Positions 46,884-56,432 of a DNA stretch of 64,000 nucleotides are shown here, one piece after another. The position numbers were made by a program, and so were the translations under genes. The stretch is from JASHPR01 sp963808705. Its GTDB lineage: Bacteria > Actinomycetota > Actinomycetes > Streptosporangiales > Streptosporangiaceae. The notes beneath the pieces were generated by a model. It was not told where the DNA came from. It was given only the letters and a program-made list of their open reading frames with translations, and did no database searches. The stretch covers positions 1 through 64,000 of the forward strand of contig CAWEHB010000008.1 of NCBI GenBank assembly GCA_963808705.1, read 5' to 3'. The first letter of the stretch is position 1; each line of letters begins with the position of its first letter.

Positions 46884-49070
46884 ATGGACAGCCAGGGGAG
46901 GGCCACGGGATCGGCAGGACCACGGGCCCCGGACGCGGTATTGCCGGTCAGGACGGGCGCGATGCCTCCGCTTGCCGATGGTTTCAGCGCCAGGCCGGAG
47001 ACGGCGCCTGACCTGAGTACGGCGCTGGTTCCTGGTGCCACCGTGGTACTGGCGCCTAGCCAGACCGCCGCGGAGGGATCGCCAGATTGGCTGGGGTCGT
47101 GCGGCAAGACCCAGCTTGCCGTGTACGTCGCCGAATCGTTGTGGCGGTCGCGCGCGGTGGACTTGCTGGTCTGGGTGGTGGCCACGAGCAGGGCGTCGGT
47201 GCTGTCCGGCTACGCGGAGGCGGCGGCGGCCACGGGATCCGATGACGCGGGTAAGGCCGAATCCGTGGCTGACCGCCTCATTGGCTGGCTCAGCCAGACC
47301 ACCCGGCCGTGGATGGTCGTGCTCGACGATCTGCGCGATGCCGCGGACCTGGAGGGCCTCTGGCCGGAAGGGCCGATGGGCCGGGTCCTGATCACGACCG
47401 CGAATTCCGCAGCCGTCCCCGTGCGCAGGGCGCTTACTCTCCCGGTACCGGAGTTCAGCATGCGCGAGGCCCTGAGCTACCTGATGGGCCGCCTGACCGC
47501 TGACCCAGATCAGCGCATCGGAGCGATAGACCTGGTCGGGGACCTCAGCTGCGAGCCACCTGCCCTGTTCCAGGCCAGCGCGGTGATCGCCACCTCGGGT
47601 CTGTCTTGCCGTGATTACCGGGATTACTTCGCGCAGCGGCGGGCGCAGCTCGCGGAAATGGGCGACGACGGAAAGGCGGCAGCGGCGGTCACCTGGACGC
47701 TCTCCGTCGAGCAGGCAGAACGGCTGTCGCCGGGCGGAGGCGCCCAGTATCTCCTGGCGCTCGTGGCACTTCTCGACGGCCACGGGATTCCCGGCGCGGT
47801 GGTCACCACGTCGGCCGTGGGCGAATACCTGGCCGCAGGCACCGGGACCGCCACGGATCCGAACCGCGCCTGGGGCGCGCTGCTCAGCCTGGAGCGGGCG
47901 GGGTTGCTGATCATCGATCCGGCGACCACGCCGCCGACGGTCCGGATGGCCGAGGTCGTTCAGGCAGCGGTCCGCACCGCGACGCCCAAGCGGATAGCTG
48001 AGCGGGCCGCGAGAGCGGCCGCGGACGCGCTGCTCGAGGTATGGCCTGAGGAAGAGCCGGAGACGTGGCTCGCCGCAAGCCTGCGGTCGTGTGCCGAGAG
48101 CCTTCGGCAGACCGCCGGGGATGCACTCTGGGAAGGAGGCGGCTGTCATCCGCTGCTGCCGCGGGCCGGGCGCAGCATAGACCATGCGCGCCTGACCGGC
48201 CCCGCCGTCAGCTACTGGCGAGAGCTCGCCGCGATGAGCGACCGGATCCTCGGGCCCGGCAGCCCCGACACCCTGATGGCCGGAAGCCACCTAGCGGCCG
48301 CGCTCATGGCGGCCGGGCAGGCAGCAGAGGCGGTGGCCTGGTCTCAGTGGGTTCTTGCCGGGCGTACCCGCCTGCTCGGGCCGGATAGTCCCGGCACCAT
48401 CGCGGCCCGGACCGATCTCGGCCGTGCCTTCCTGGCCTCCGGCCAGGCCGACGCCGCTATCCCCGTCCTGGAGGAGGCGGTCAGCGAGTGCGAACGCGTC
48501 CGCGGAGCTGACCACCTCGACACCCTCGCCGCGCGGGACGAACTCGCCACCGCGTGCCGTATCGCGGGAAAGTCCGACGACGCGATCCGGCTGTACCGGC
48601 GCACGCTCGCCGACCGAGAGCGGATCCAGGGTCAGCGGCATCCCGACACCATGACCACCCGCCAGCAGCTGGCCGACGCCTATCAGGCTGAGGGCCGGGG
48701 CAAGGACGCCATCTCACAGTTCAAACGGGTCCTTGCCGACCGGGAACGTGTTCTCGGACCCGACCACCTGGACACGATCGTGGCCCGCGCCAATCTGGCG
48801 TCCGCGTACCACTCGGCCGGCAAGATGTCTGTCGCACTGCAGCTCTACGAGCAGGCCTGCCAGGGCTACGAGCGGGTTCTGGGTGCCGATAATCCGGTGA
48901 CCCTGGCCCGCCGCGCGGACCTGGCGAACGCCTTTTACAGCGTGGGCCGGCTGACCGACGCGACGACGATGCTCCGGGATACCGTCGAGCGCTGTGAGCG
49001 GGCCCTGCCGCCCGGGGATCCGCTGACCCAGGCCCTCCGCGAGAGCTTGGCTAACATCGCGGGAGAATGA
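46884..49070 (+). CDS. NB-ARC-like/TPR (STAND-type) protein
   Basis: A 728-residue protein. The nucleotide-binding part (residues 50-330) has a degenerate P-loop, GSCGKTQLAVYVAESLW (usually GxGGxGKT), Walker B-like RPWMVVLDDLRD, GRVLITTANSAA and a winged-helix-like region. Residues 450-725 are kinesin-light-chain-type TPRs of about 42 residues, at least six (LGPDSPGTIAARTDLGRAFLASGQADAAIPVLEEAVSECERV, HLDTLAARDELATACRIAGKSDDAIRLYRRTLADRERI and so on). Such STAND ATPases are signalling hubs in Actinobacteria and can serve in regulation or phage defence. The substrate or trigger is unknown. Start ATG 46884. Confidence 0.85.
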   Translation: MDSQGRATGSAGPRAPDAVLPVRTGAMPPLADGFSARPETAPDLSTALVPGATVVLAPSQTAAEGSPDWLGSCGKTQLAVYVAESLWRSRAVDLLVWVVATSRASVLSGYAEAAAATGSDDAGKAESVADRLIGWLSQTTRPWMVVLDDLRDAADLEGLWPEGPMGRVLITTANSAAVPVRRALTLPVPEFSMREALSYLMGRLTADPDQRIGAIDLVGDLSCEPPALFQASAVIATSGLSCRDYRDYFAQRRAQLAEMGDDGKAAAAVTWTLSVEQAERLSPGGGAQYLLALVALLDGHGIPGAVVTTSAVGEYLAAGTGTATDPNRAWGALLSLERAGLLIIDPATTPPTVRMAEVVQAAVRTATPKRIAERAARAAADALLEVWPEEEPETWLAASLRSCAESLRQTAGDALWEGGGCHPLLPRAGRSIDHARLTGPAVSYWRELAAMSDRILGPGSPDTLMAGSHLAAALMAAGQAAEAVAWSQWVLAGRTRLLGPDSPGTIAARTDLGRAFLASGQADAAIPVLEEAVSECERVRGADHLDTLAARDELATACRIAGKSDDAIRLYRRTLADRERIQGQRHPDTMTTRQQLADAYQAEGRGKDAISQFKRVLADRERVLGPDHLDTIVARANLASAYHSAGKMSVALQLYEQACQGYERVLGADNPVTLARRADLANAFYSVGRLTDATTMLRDTVERCERALPPGDPLTQALRESLANIAGE

Positions 49071-50038
49071 CAGGCAAGCGGTGCCGGTGTCCTTTCGATC
49101 GGGGCGCGGGAAGAGGCGGGAAGCTTCGCCGGTCCTCATCGTCCCAGTTCAGAGGGCACCTTTCCGGTTGTCACGCGTCAAGACTCACCTAACTGCGCGG
49201 TGGATTGAGGCCAAGCAGGGCTTGCCACCCCCATGCATTCAGCCGGCGGAAGCCCGCGACGATCCTCGCGGTTATTTTCGATAGTGAACCGCGGGGCTAC
49301 GAGTTGACCATTTAGTTATAGGTACTGTAAGGAATCAGGGCCAGCCAATTATGCCTCTTAACCGGAACAATCCAGGCACACGGTGCTACTCAGCGTGACG
49401 GCGCTGTTCGCCAGACGCGACTCCAGACGGTCGGTGAGGAAGCCCGCGTGGACCCGAATCCCGGGGCCACGGAAGTGCCGGCATGCCGCCGATAAAGGAC
49501 GCGCCTTCTGATCATGATCGAGCCAGCTTCGTGGCCCGTGCTGGCTTGTCACAGAGCCCGTCCTGGGCGGACTTCTGGCCGGGACTCCGCCTGCGTTCGG
49601 CAAGGCGAGCTTCTGCGGGGAACTGAGCAGAAATGCGCATGCGGTCAAGTACTGTACCGACGGTAACCATTCATCCCGCCACCGTCCCATCGCGGGGAGC
49701 GACGTTGACTCAGCGGACATGCGATCCGCGGTGCGGCGCGCGTCGGCAGGGCCGGGTATCTCGTGGCCGTCACGGTATACCGGGCCCCGGCCGTGCAGGT
49801 GTCTGTCCGCTGACCATTCCCGGTGCTGGCCAGGCTGAGCACGTCGCGTTGCCTGGGTGTACTGCGCCTGGGTGTACCGCACCTGACGGCACATCACCTG
49901 ACGGCACGGGCTGGGACAGCCCGCGGACTGCGGCGGTCAACCCGGAGCCCGCGGCCGGGCCGGCCCTGGTTCGCGGGAACGAGTGGATTGACGGACATGA
50001 TCCCCGGAAGCACGCGATCCGGATCAGGGAGTTACCAC
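49071..50038. other. 970-bp interval without a supported gene
   Basis: Contains an AT-rich patch at 49270-49370, probably promoter DNA for the conservon, and two short direct repeats near 49851-49905 (GCCTGGGTGTAC and ACCTGACGGCAC, each twice). Open frames on both strands lack start signals and family motifs. Confidence 0.4.
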
Positions 50039-51994
50039 ATGGGCGCGCACATGTTGCCAGGCCGCGAGCGATGGCGTGCCTTGCGCCGCTCGATCCGGTT
50101 CACCATGATCGTGATCTTGGCCGTCCCCGTTGCTGCCGCGGTGGTGATGTGGGCCTTCGCGAGCCTCACCGTCAGCAACGCGATCGCCACGCACAGCCAG
50201 GCAGCTCAGCACAGCACCGTCCTGACCAGGATTGCGTTGGCCGACACGGTCGGCCTGGCCGCGATCCTTGTCGCGGCCGCAGGAATGGCATGGTTTGCCC
50301 GGCGGCTTTCCCGTGATGTCTCCAGCCTGGAGTCGTCGGCGCGCCGTTTCGCGGAGCAGCAGCTACCCCAGCTCGTGGAACGGCTGCGCCGCGGCGACGA
50401 GGTCGGCCTGGAGAGCGAGCTTTCCCCGTCGGCCCGTGTGAAGATCACCGAGATCGCCCGGGCCGCTGCGGCGCTCGCCAGCGTGCAGCGCACCGCGCTG
50501 ACCGCAGCGGTCACCGAGACCAACCTGCGCAGCGGGATCAGCCAGGTCTTCGTGAGCCTGGCCCGGCGGAGCCAGTCGCTGCTACAGCGACAGCTGCGGC
50601 TGCTGGACGACCTGGAGCGCAAGGCGGTTGACCCCGGAGCGCTGGCGGACCTTTTCCCGCTGGATCACCTCACCACCCGGATGCGCCGCCACGCCGAGGG
50701 CCTGATCATCCTCTCGGGCGCCGTGCCGGGGCGGGCGTGGAGCAGCCCGGTGCCGGTCATCGACGTCATCCGCGGAGCCATTGCCGAGGTTGAGGACTAC
50801 AAGCGGATCACCGTGGTCACCACGTCCGAGGACATGGTGGCAGGCTCGGCCGTGGCCGACATGATCCACTTGCTGGCGGAGCTCATTGAGAACGCGGCCC
50901 TGTTCTCCCCGTCGGGCACCCGGGTCGAGGTCAAGGCCGAGCGGGTAGGCAACGGCTTCGCGTTCGAAGTCGAAGACCGTGGCCTGGGCATCAAGTCCGA
51001 GGAACTGGACGTGATCAACCTGCGGCTGAGCAGCCCGGCAGACTTCGACCTGGCCAACGCCGACCAGCTCGGCCTGTTCGTGGTGGGCAAGCTCGCCGCC
51101 CGGCACGGTGTGCGTGTCTTCCTGCGCCCATCTCCTTACGGCGGGACCACGGCGATCGTGCTGCTGCCCAGCAGCATGATCACGCCCGAGGCCGAGACCC
51201 CGGCCGGGGAACAGCCAGAGGACGGCCAGGTGACCGCGGCCAGCCTCGAGGACCTGCAACTGGCCCTGACCGGCCGGCCGACGCGGCGAGCGTCGGCCGC
51301 CGACGCCGGTCCCGGTCAGCCGGGCGTTCTCCCCGCCCGGAAGACCGGCTTCCCCGGCCAGCCCGACACCGGCGGCTTCCCTAGCCTGCCCGGCTCCTCC
51401 TCCGGCCAGCCCGACACCAACCACGACCCGCCCGACGCCAGTCCCGGCCAGCCCGATACCAGCCAAGGCCAGTCACGTACCATCCCCCGCCAGCCCGACA
51501 CCCACCACAGCCGGGCAGACGCCAAGCCCGGGACGCCCGACACCAGCGACCGCAAGCCCGACACCAGCGACCGCAAGCCCGACACCAGCCCTGGCCCGGC
51601 AGACACCAGCCCCAGCCTGCCGGCCTTTTTCCTGAGCCAGCCGACCTTTCTTAGCCGACCGGTCTTGCCCGGCCAGCCAGCCACCGCAGCCGACCCGCCC
51701 GTCCTCCCCCGCAGGGCCGGCGGCAGCCCGGACGTCGGCACGTACCGGGGCCTGCCGCGCCGCGTCCGCCAGGCGAACCTTTCCCCGCATCTGCGGGACA
51801 GCCCGTCACCCGGTACCGCCGCCCCGGCGCGTGAACCCGAAGCCCGCTCGCCAGAGCAGGCGCAGAGCCTGCTGGCCTCCCTGCAGAGCGGGTGGGAGCG
51901 CGGCCGCCGGGCGGAGGTGCAAGACTCGGGGGCCTCGGCCAGCGGGCAGGACCCGGGGGGCAGCGTGCCCGAAGCACCGCAGGAGGAACCGTGA
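50039..51994 (+). CDS. cvnA: conservon sensor histidine kinase (CvnA-like)
   Basis: A 651-residue membrane kinase. Helix 1 is at residues 22-44 and helix 2 at 62-84, with a short loop between. A linker follows (RRLSRDVSSLESSARRFAEQQLPQLVERLRRGDEV), then the conserved LRSGISQVFVSLARRSQSLLQRQLRLLDDLE and LDHLTTRMRRHAEGLIILSG region typical of CvnA. The HATPase has LLAELIENAALFSP (N box) and DRGLGI, QLGLFVVGKLAARHGVRV. The C-terminal 200 residues are Pro/Ser/Asp-rich and disordered, with a 21-bp tandem repeat (DTSDRKP twice). AGGGA precedes ATG 50039. The gene heads the first of two conservons. Confidence 0.92.
   Translation: MGAHMLPGRERWRALRRSIRFTMIVILAVPVAAAVVMWAFASLTVSNAIATHSQAAQHSTVLTRIALADTVGLAAILVAAAGMAWFARRLSRDVSSLESSARRFAEQQLPQLVERLRRGDEVGLESELSPSARVKITEIARAAAALASVQRTALTAAVTETNLRSGISQVFVSLARRSQSLLQRQLRLLDDLERKAVDPGALADLFPLDHLTTRMRRHAEGLIILSGAVPGRAWSSPVPVIDVIRGAIAEVEDYKRITVVTTSEDMVAGSAVADMIHLLAELIENAALFSPSGTRVEVKAERVGNGFAFEVEDRGLGIKSEELDVINLRLSSPADFDLANADQLGLFVVGKLAARHGVRVFLRPSPYGGTTAIVLLPSSMITPEAETPAGEQPEDGQVTAASLEDLQLALTGRPTRRASAADAGPGQPGVLPARKTGFPGQPDTGGFPSLPGSSSGQPDTNHDPPDASPGQPDTSQGQSRTIPRQPDTHHSRADAKPGTPDTSDRKPDTSDRKPDTSPGPADTSPSLPAFFLSQPTFLSRPVLPGQPATAADPPVLPRRAGGSPDVGTYRGLPRRVRQANLSPHLRDSPSPGTAAPAREPEARSPEQAQSLLASLQSGWERGRRAEVQDSGASASGQDPGGSVPEAPQEEP
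51539..51580. repeat. 21-bp tandem duplication, in frame
   Basis: Two identical copies of GACACCAGCGACCGCAAGCC plus C in the disordered tail of cvnA. Confidence 0.85.
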
Positions 51995-52422
51995 TGGAGT
52001 CGTACGGAACAACGTCGGCCGGCCAGGAGCTGAGCTGGCTGCTCGATGACCTCGCCGCCCGGGTGGACGATATCCAGGAAGCCGTGATCTTGTCGCGCGA
52101 CGGCCTGACCGTAGCCGCCTCCCAGAACCTGGGCCGTGAGGACGCCGAGCATCTGTCCGCGCTCGCGGCCGGAGTGCAGAGCCTGGCCCGGGGGGCGGGC
52201 GAGCACTTCAGGCTCGGAGAGGTGCGGCAGACCATCATCGAGCTTGAGCAGGCGTTCCTGTTCGTCACCGCGGCCGGTCACGGCAGCTGCCTCGCGGTGC
52301 TGTGCCCGGCGAACGCCGATGCGGGCCTCATCGCCTATGAGATGGCGATGCTGGTCAAGCGGGCCGGACCGCACCTTGCCGCGCAGCCCCGGCTGACCGC
52401 CCGCCAGATGCGAGCCGAGTGA
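51994..52422 (+). CDS. cvnB: conservon roadblock/LC7-domain protein (CvnB-like)
   Basis: A 142-residue roadblock/LC7 protein: ELSWLLDDLAARVDDIQEAVILSRDGLTVAASQNLGREDAEHLSALAAGVQSLARGAGEHF, then FLFVTAAGHGSCLAVLCPANADAGLIAYEMAMLVKRAGPHL. Such proteins act as regulatory partners of the CvnD GTPase, in the manner of MglB with MglA. The ATG overlaps the kinase stop (TGATG), with AGGAGG just upstream. An intact, typical member. Confidence 0.93.
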   Translation: MESYGTTSAGQELSWLLDDLAARVDDIQEAVILSRDGLTVAASQNLGREDAEHLSALAAGVQSLARGAGEHFRLGEVRQTIIELEQAFLFVTAAGHGSCLAVLCPANADAGLIAYEMAMLVKRAGPHLAAQPRLTARQMRAE

Positions 52423-52429
52423 GTCCGCC

Positions 52430-52816
52430 ATGCGCCGGTACGACAGGTGGATCGACGGGGAAGCCGGTCCGGTCGTACGGCCATACGCCCTGACCGGCGG
52501 CCGGACCGATCCGGCCGGTAACGCGGTCCTCGACCTGATCGCGGTCATCGTCGCGTCTGGCCCGACTCCGGGATCCGCCGAGCTGGCTAAGCTCAGCCCC
52601 GAGCACCGCAAGCTCCTCAGCCTGTGCCAGGCACCCGCCACCGTGGCCGATGTCGCCGCCGACATAGCGCTGCCACTCGGCGTGGTCCGCGTCCTGCTGG
52701 CCGACCTGATCCAGCAGGACAAGATCGCCGTGTTGCCGCGGCAGGCTGCGCGCCCGCACACCAGCACCGACCTCGACCTGCTCAAGGAGGTGCTCGATGG
52801 CCTCCGCGCCCTCTGA
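52430..52816 (+). CDS. cvnC: conservon DUF742 protein (CvnC-like)
   Basis: A 128-residue DUF742 protein: GPVVRPYALTGGRTDPAGNAVLDLIAVIV at the N-terminus, then a winged-helix-like part, LSPEHRKLLSLCQAPATVADVAADIALPLGVVRVLLADLIQQDKI, ending DLLKEVLDGLRAL. DUF742 proteins may bind DNA or the other conservon partners. Its end overlaps the GTPase start by 20 bp. It has the normal stop codon that its paralogue at 56850 lacks. Confidence 0.93.
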   Translation: MRRYDRWIDGEAGPVVRPYALTGGRTDPAGNAVLDLIAVIVASGPTPGSAELAKLSPEHRKLLSLCQAPATVADVAADIALPLGVVRVLLADLIQQDKIAVLPRQAARPHTSTDLDLLKEVLDGLRAL

Positions 52817-53456
52817 CGGCACGGCCGACGACGCCCTGCTCACCCCCTTCAAGATCGTCGTTGCGGGCGGGTTCGGCGTGGGCAAGACCACGCTGGTCGG
52901 CGCGATCAGCGAGATCCGGCCGCTGCGGACCGAGGAGTCCCTGACCCAGGTGAGCGTCGGCGTGGACGACCTCACCGGGGTGGCCGGCAAGACCACGACC
53001 ACGGTGGCGATGGACTTTGGCCGGATCTCGATGGGCACCCGGCTAGTCCTGTACCTCTTCGGCACCCCGGGCCAGGACCGCTTCTGGTTCATGTGGGATG
53101 ACCTGTCCTACGGTGCGCTCGGTGCCGTGGTCCTGGCCGACACCCGCCGCCTCACCGACTGTTTCCCCTCCGTCGACTACTTCGAGCGGCGCCAACTGCC
53201 GTTCATCGTGGCCATCAACGTCTTTGACGGCGCTCCCAGCTATGACGCGGAGGACGTCCGCGTCGCGCTGGACCTCGACCCGAGCGTTCCCGCTATGCTC
53301 TGTGACGCCCGGCAGCGCGCCTCGGTCAAGGAAGTCCTGATCACGCTCGTCCAGCACATTCTCTCGGCCGGGCCCATCGACGGCCATCAGGCATCTCGCG
53401 ACCCGGACGCGGCCGGTCGACCCGGCGCGGCCGGTCGACCCGGCGCGGCCGGCTGA
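52797..53456 (+). CDS. cvnD: conservon Ras-like GTPase (CvnD-like)
   Basis: A 219-residue GTP-binding protein. The P-loop is GGFGVGKTT near residue 25, followed by MDFGRI (switch I region), LYLFGTPGQDRFWFMWDD (Walker B DxxG replaced by the FGTPGQ form), VLADTRR and INVFDGA (NKxD replaced by NxFD). These are the usual conservon deviations from classical Ras. It should cycle in response to the CvnA kinase and CvnB. The C-terminal tail carries an 18-bp tandem repeat (AAGRPG). Confidence 0.93.
   Translation: MASAPSDGTADDALLTPFKIVVAGGFGVGKTTLVGAISEIRPLRTEESLTQVSVGVDDLTGVAGKTTTTVAMDFGRISMGTRLVLYLFGTPGQDRFWFMWDDLSYGALGAVVLADTRRLTDCFPSVDYFERRQLPFIVAINVFDGAPSYDAEDVRVALDLDPSVPAMLCDARQRASVKEVLITLVQHILSAGPIDGHQASRDPDAAGRPGAAGRPGAAG
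53409..53450. repeat. 18-bp tandem repeat, about 2.3 copies, in frame
   Basis: GCGGCCGGTCGACCCGGC copies at the 3' end of the first cvnD gene, giving an AAGRPG repeat just before the stop. Confidence 0.8.
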
Positions 53457-53825
53457 CCTTCTCACCGGACGACACGGAAAGCCAGCGGCGTAGGCATGTC
53501 GGCTCGCGAAGCAGCGCCAGGACGCCATCCCGCCGAGGGTTTGCAGGCTTCGAGACCGCGTGACATGCACGCTGACGCGCCGGCAACGGCAGGCCAAAAC
53601 CAGCTGGCTCTGCGAAGCCTATCAAAACCTATTAAAATAGGATTAAAACCGGTAAGAACGCGCCGACATCACCCGTAAGTTACCGGGGTTTCAAATGTGT
53701 CCCGTCAAACCTGACTTGTTTCGCTAGTGATCTTCCTAACCGGCTGTTACGATCACAAACTCCCCGGGGCTCTTCCCGGTTAACAGCGGAGCCCGTTGAT
53801 CACTTCTCACGCTGGGGTCACAGTC
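53457..53825. promoter_or_regulatory. AT-rich promoter region of the second conservon
   Basis: The 370-bp gap holds an unusually AT-rich patch at 53615-53655, including a perfect CCTATT/AATAGG inverted repeat (53628-53641) beside direct repeats of CCTATNAAAA. This is a good operator or UP-element candidate for the second conservon, whose first gene starts at 53826. No gene is supported here. Confidence 0.45.
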
Positions 53826-56387
53826 ATGGGTTTGCGCCACCGGTCCATACGGCTGAGGATCTTCCTGCTCGTCGCCGTCCCGATCCTGTCCCTGGTCGGG
53901 CTGTACGCGTTCGCGGCGACCATCGCAGCCAGCGATGCGCTCAACTTGGCCAAGTCCAGGACGCTGAAGGTCACCATCGGCACGCCGACCGGCAACCTGG
54001 AGGCCCAGATCGATCTCGAGCGCATGCAGGCCGTGGTCTACCTGGCGGCCCCCGCGCCGTCGAACCTGGCGGCGCTGCAAGCGCAGGAAGTAAAGACCGA
54101 GCAGGCCCAGAAGGCCTTCACCGACGCCGTCAACTCCGCCGCCAGCAGCGCCGTACCGGCGGAAAAGCGGGCGATCGCGGTGCTGCTCAAAGACACGGCC
54201 GGCCTCGCCACCCTGCGCTCCCAGATCGCCTCCCGGGCGATCAGCAGGCCCCAGGCGATCAATGCGTACGCCACCATCAACTTCGCCGCTGACGACGTCC
54301 TGAATCAGACCATCTTGCAGGAATCCAACGTCCCGCTGGTCACCCAGTCACTCGCGTTGGTCAGGGCGGGCAAGTCCGAGGAGCTACTCCTGGAAGAGGA
54401 CGGGCTGCTGATCGGGGATGCGATCGCGCGCACGTTCTCGGTGGCTGACCGCCAGCAGTTCGCCGAACTGGTCGGGGCGCACCGGGCCCTGTACGCCCAG
54501 GCCCTGCCGGACCTGGAGCCGACTTACCGCGCCTACTTCCTCAAAGACATCAGCCCCCAGGGGTCAGCCGCCCTGACGACGCTCGAGAACAGGGTCATCG
54601 CCGACAATCATCCCGGCCGAGTCCCCCCGGTTCCCCTGCCGTCCTGGAACCTGGCGGTCGGCGCCGTCTCCGCCGGGCTCTCGAATGCGAGCATCCAGGC
54701 GGCGACCACGCTGACGATGCGGGCGCAGCCGGTCGCTAACGCCACCTTCCTCCGGCTCTACCTCGTGGGCGGTCTCGGGCTGCTGGCCATCATCCTCTCG
54801 GTCATCATCTCGGTCTGGATCGGCCGCGGCCTGGTGCGGCAGCTGGCCGGGCTCCGGCGGTCCGCTCTCGAGCTGGCCAACAACCGCCTGCCGAGCGTCG
54901 TGGAGCGGTTGCGCGCCGGGCAGGACGTGGACGTGTCCGCGGAAGCGCCGCCGCTGGAATCGAGTGCCGATGAGATCGGGCAGGTCCAAGAGGCCTTCAA
55001 CGCCGTGCAGCGGACGGCCGTGGAGGCAGCCGTCGATGAGGCCAGGCTCCGGCGCGGGGTCAGTGACGTCTTCCGCAACCTGGCCCGGCGCAGCCAGTCC
55101 CTGCTGCATCGCCAGCTGGCCCTGCTCGACGCCATGGAACGCCGGGCCACCGAGCCCGAGGAACTTGAGGACCTGTTCCGCATCGACCATCTCACTACCA
55201 GGATGCGCAGGCATTCGGAGGGCCTGATCATCTTGTCCGGCGCGTCACCCGGACGGAGCTGGCGCCATCCGGTGCCGTTCGTTGACGTGCTCCGCGCCGC
55301 GGTCGCCGAGGTCGAGGACTACACGCGGATCAGGGTCACGACGGGGACCCGGGCGGCCCTCGCCGGCTCGGCCGTGGCCGACGTCATCCACCTGATCGCG
55401 GAGCTCGCGGAGAACGCAACGATCTTCTCGCCGCCCCACACCCCGGTCCGGGTGCACGGCGACGTGGTCGGCCGGGGATACGCCGTCGAGATCGAAGACC
55501 GCGGGCTCGGCATCACCGACGAGAAGCTAGCCGAGATAAACCAGAATCTTGTCCGCCCGCCGCAGCTTGACCTGTCCGGGAGCGAACAGCTCGGCCTGTT
55601 CGTGGCCGGGCAGCTGGCCAGGCGGCACGACATCCGGATCACCCTGCAAGGCTCGGCCTACGGGGGCACGATGGCCATCGTGCTGATCCCGAATGCCTTG
55701 GTGGTCAGCCAGGGCGCCTACGATGCCCAGCTCCCGGCGGCGGCGGTGAGTGAACGCGCGTTCCAGCTCACCGGCCGGCGCGCCTCGCTGCGCGCGGGAG
55801 CCATCGCGGAGCCAGCCGCGCTGACCCAGCTCAGCGCGGTGACATCGGCTGAGGAGCCGCTACCCGGCCCGGCGGACGACGCCACACCCGCCCCGGCGGA
55901 CGGCCAGTCGGCCGGCCCCGCGGTCGACGAGCCGGCGGGCCACGGGGCCGAACCGGCGGCCCGCCCGGCCGCCGTCCCGGCGGAACCGCTCGGCAGCATA
56001 TTCACGCCACGCCCCCCCCGGGCCACGGCCCCGTCGCCCAGCGGCTCGTTCCCGCTCGGGAATGACGGGCCGCCAGGCCGTCCCGGCGGCTCCGACGTCA
56101 TGGACCCGCAGGTTAGTACCACCGAGCTGACCGCGATGGGCCTGCCGGTCCGGGTGCGCCAGGCCAGCCTGGCTCCGCAACTGCGCAAGGGCGGCACGCT
56201 GCCGGAAGGCGCTGCCGAGAGCGACCCGGGCGCGCCCTCCCCCGAGGTGGTGCGGAGAACGATGACGGCGCTGCAGAGAGGCTGGGAGCGCGGCCGCAAC
56301 ATCTCCGGGACGCAGGCACCGTGGTCCGAGACGACGCCAGGCCCGGATGGCAGCGAAACCGGCGGCGCGCAACGCGACGATGAATGA
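53826..56387 (+). CDS. cvnA: conservon sensor histidine kinase with NIT domain (CvnA-like)
   Basis: An 853-residue kinase. Helix 1 is at residues 10-32 (IFLLVAVPILSLVGLYAFAATI). A large extracytoplasmic domain of about 270 residues follows, resembling a NIT (nitrate/nitrite-sensing) domain. Helix 2 is at residues 303-325 (RLYLVGGLGLLAIILSVIISVWIG), then a HAMP linker. The conserved LRRGVSDVFRNLARRSQSLLHRQLALLDAME and IDHLTTRMRRHSEGLIILSG segments and the HATPase (LIAELAENATIFSPP, EDRGLGITDEKL, QLGLFVAGQLARRH) follow. The last 220 residues are Pro/Ala-rich. Unlike the first conservon kinase, it has a full sensor domain. Confidence 0.92.
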   Translation: MGLRHRSIRLRIFLLVAVPILSLVGLYAFAATIAASDALNLAKSRTLKVTIGTPTGNLEAQIDLERMQAVVYLAAPAPSNLAALQAQEVKTEQAQKAFTDAVNSAASSAVPAEKRAIAVLLKDTAGLATLRSQIASRAISRPQAINAYATINFAADDVLNQTILQESNVPLVTQSLALVRAGKSEELLLEEDGLLIGDAIARTFSVADRQQFAELVGAHRALYAQALPDLEPTYRAYFLKDISPQGSAALTTLENRVIADNHPGRVPPVPLPSWNLAVGAVSAGLSNASIQAATTLTMRAQPVANATFLRLYLVGGLGLLAIILSVIISVWIGRGLVRQLAGLRRSALELANNRLPSVVERLRAGQDVDVSAEAPPLESSADEIGQVQEAFNAVQRTAVEAAVDEARLRRGVSDVFRNLARRSQSLLHRQLALLDAMERRATEPEELEDLFRIDHLTTRMRRHSEGLIILSGASPGRSWRHPVPFVDVLRAAVAEVEDYTRIRVTTGTRAALAGSAVADVIHLIAELAENATIFSPPHTPVRVHGDVVGRGYAVEIEDRGLGITDEKLAEINQNLVRPPQLDLSGSEQLGLFVAGQLARRHDIRITLQGSAYGGTMAIVLIPNALVVSQGAYDAQLPAAAVSERAFQLTGRRASLRAGAIAEPAALTQLSAVTSAEEPLPGPADDATPAPADGQSAGPAVDEPAGHGAEPAARPAAVPAEPLGSIFTPRPPRATAPSPSGSFPLGNDGPPGRPGGSDVMDPQVSTTELTAMGLPVRVRQASLAPQLRKGGTLPEGAAESDPGAPSPEVVRRTMTALQRGWERGRNISGTQAPWSETTPGPDGSETGGAQRDDE

Positions 56388-56432
56388 TCCAGCGATCTTG
56401 CCGCGGAGCCGGGAACAGCTGAGGGGGGACAC

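Noticed and set aside
46683..48290. 535-codon minus-strand open frame opposite the NB-ARC/TPR gene
   Set aside because: Antisense shadow; no motif, while the plus strand has clear TPRs.
49358..49897. 179-codon minus-strand gene before the first conservon
   Set aside because: No recognisable domain, no ribosome binding site and mixed composition; it crosses the expected promoter region.
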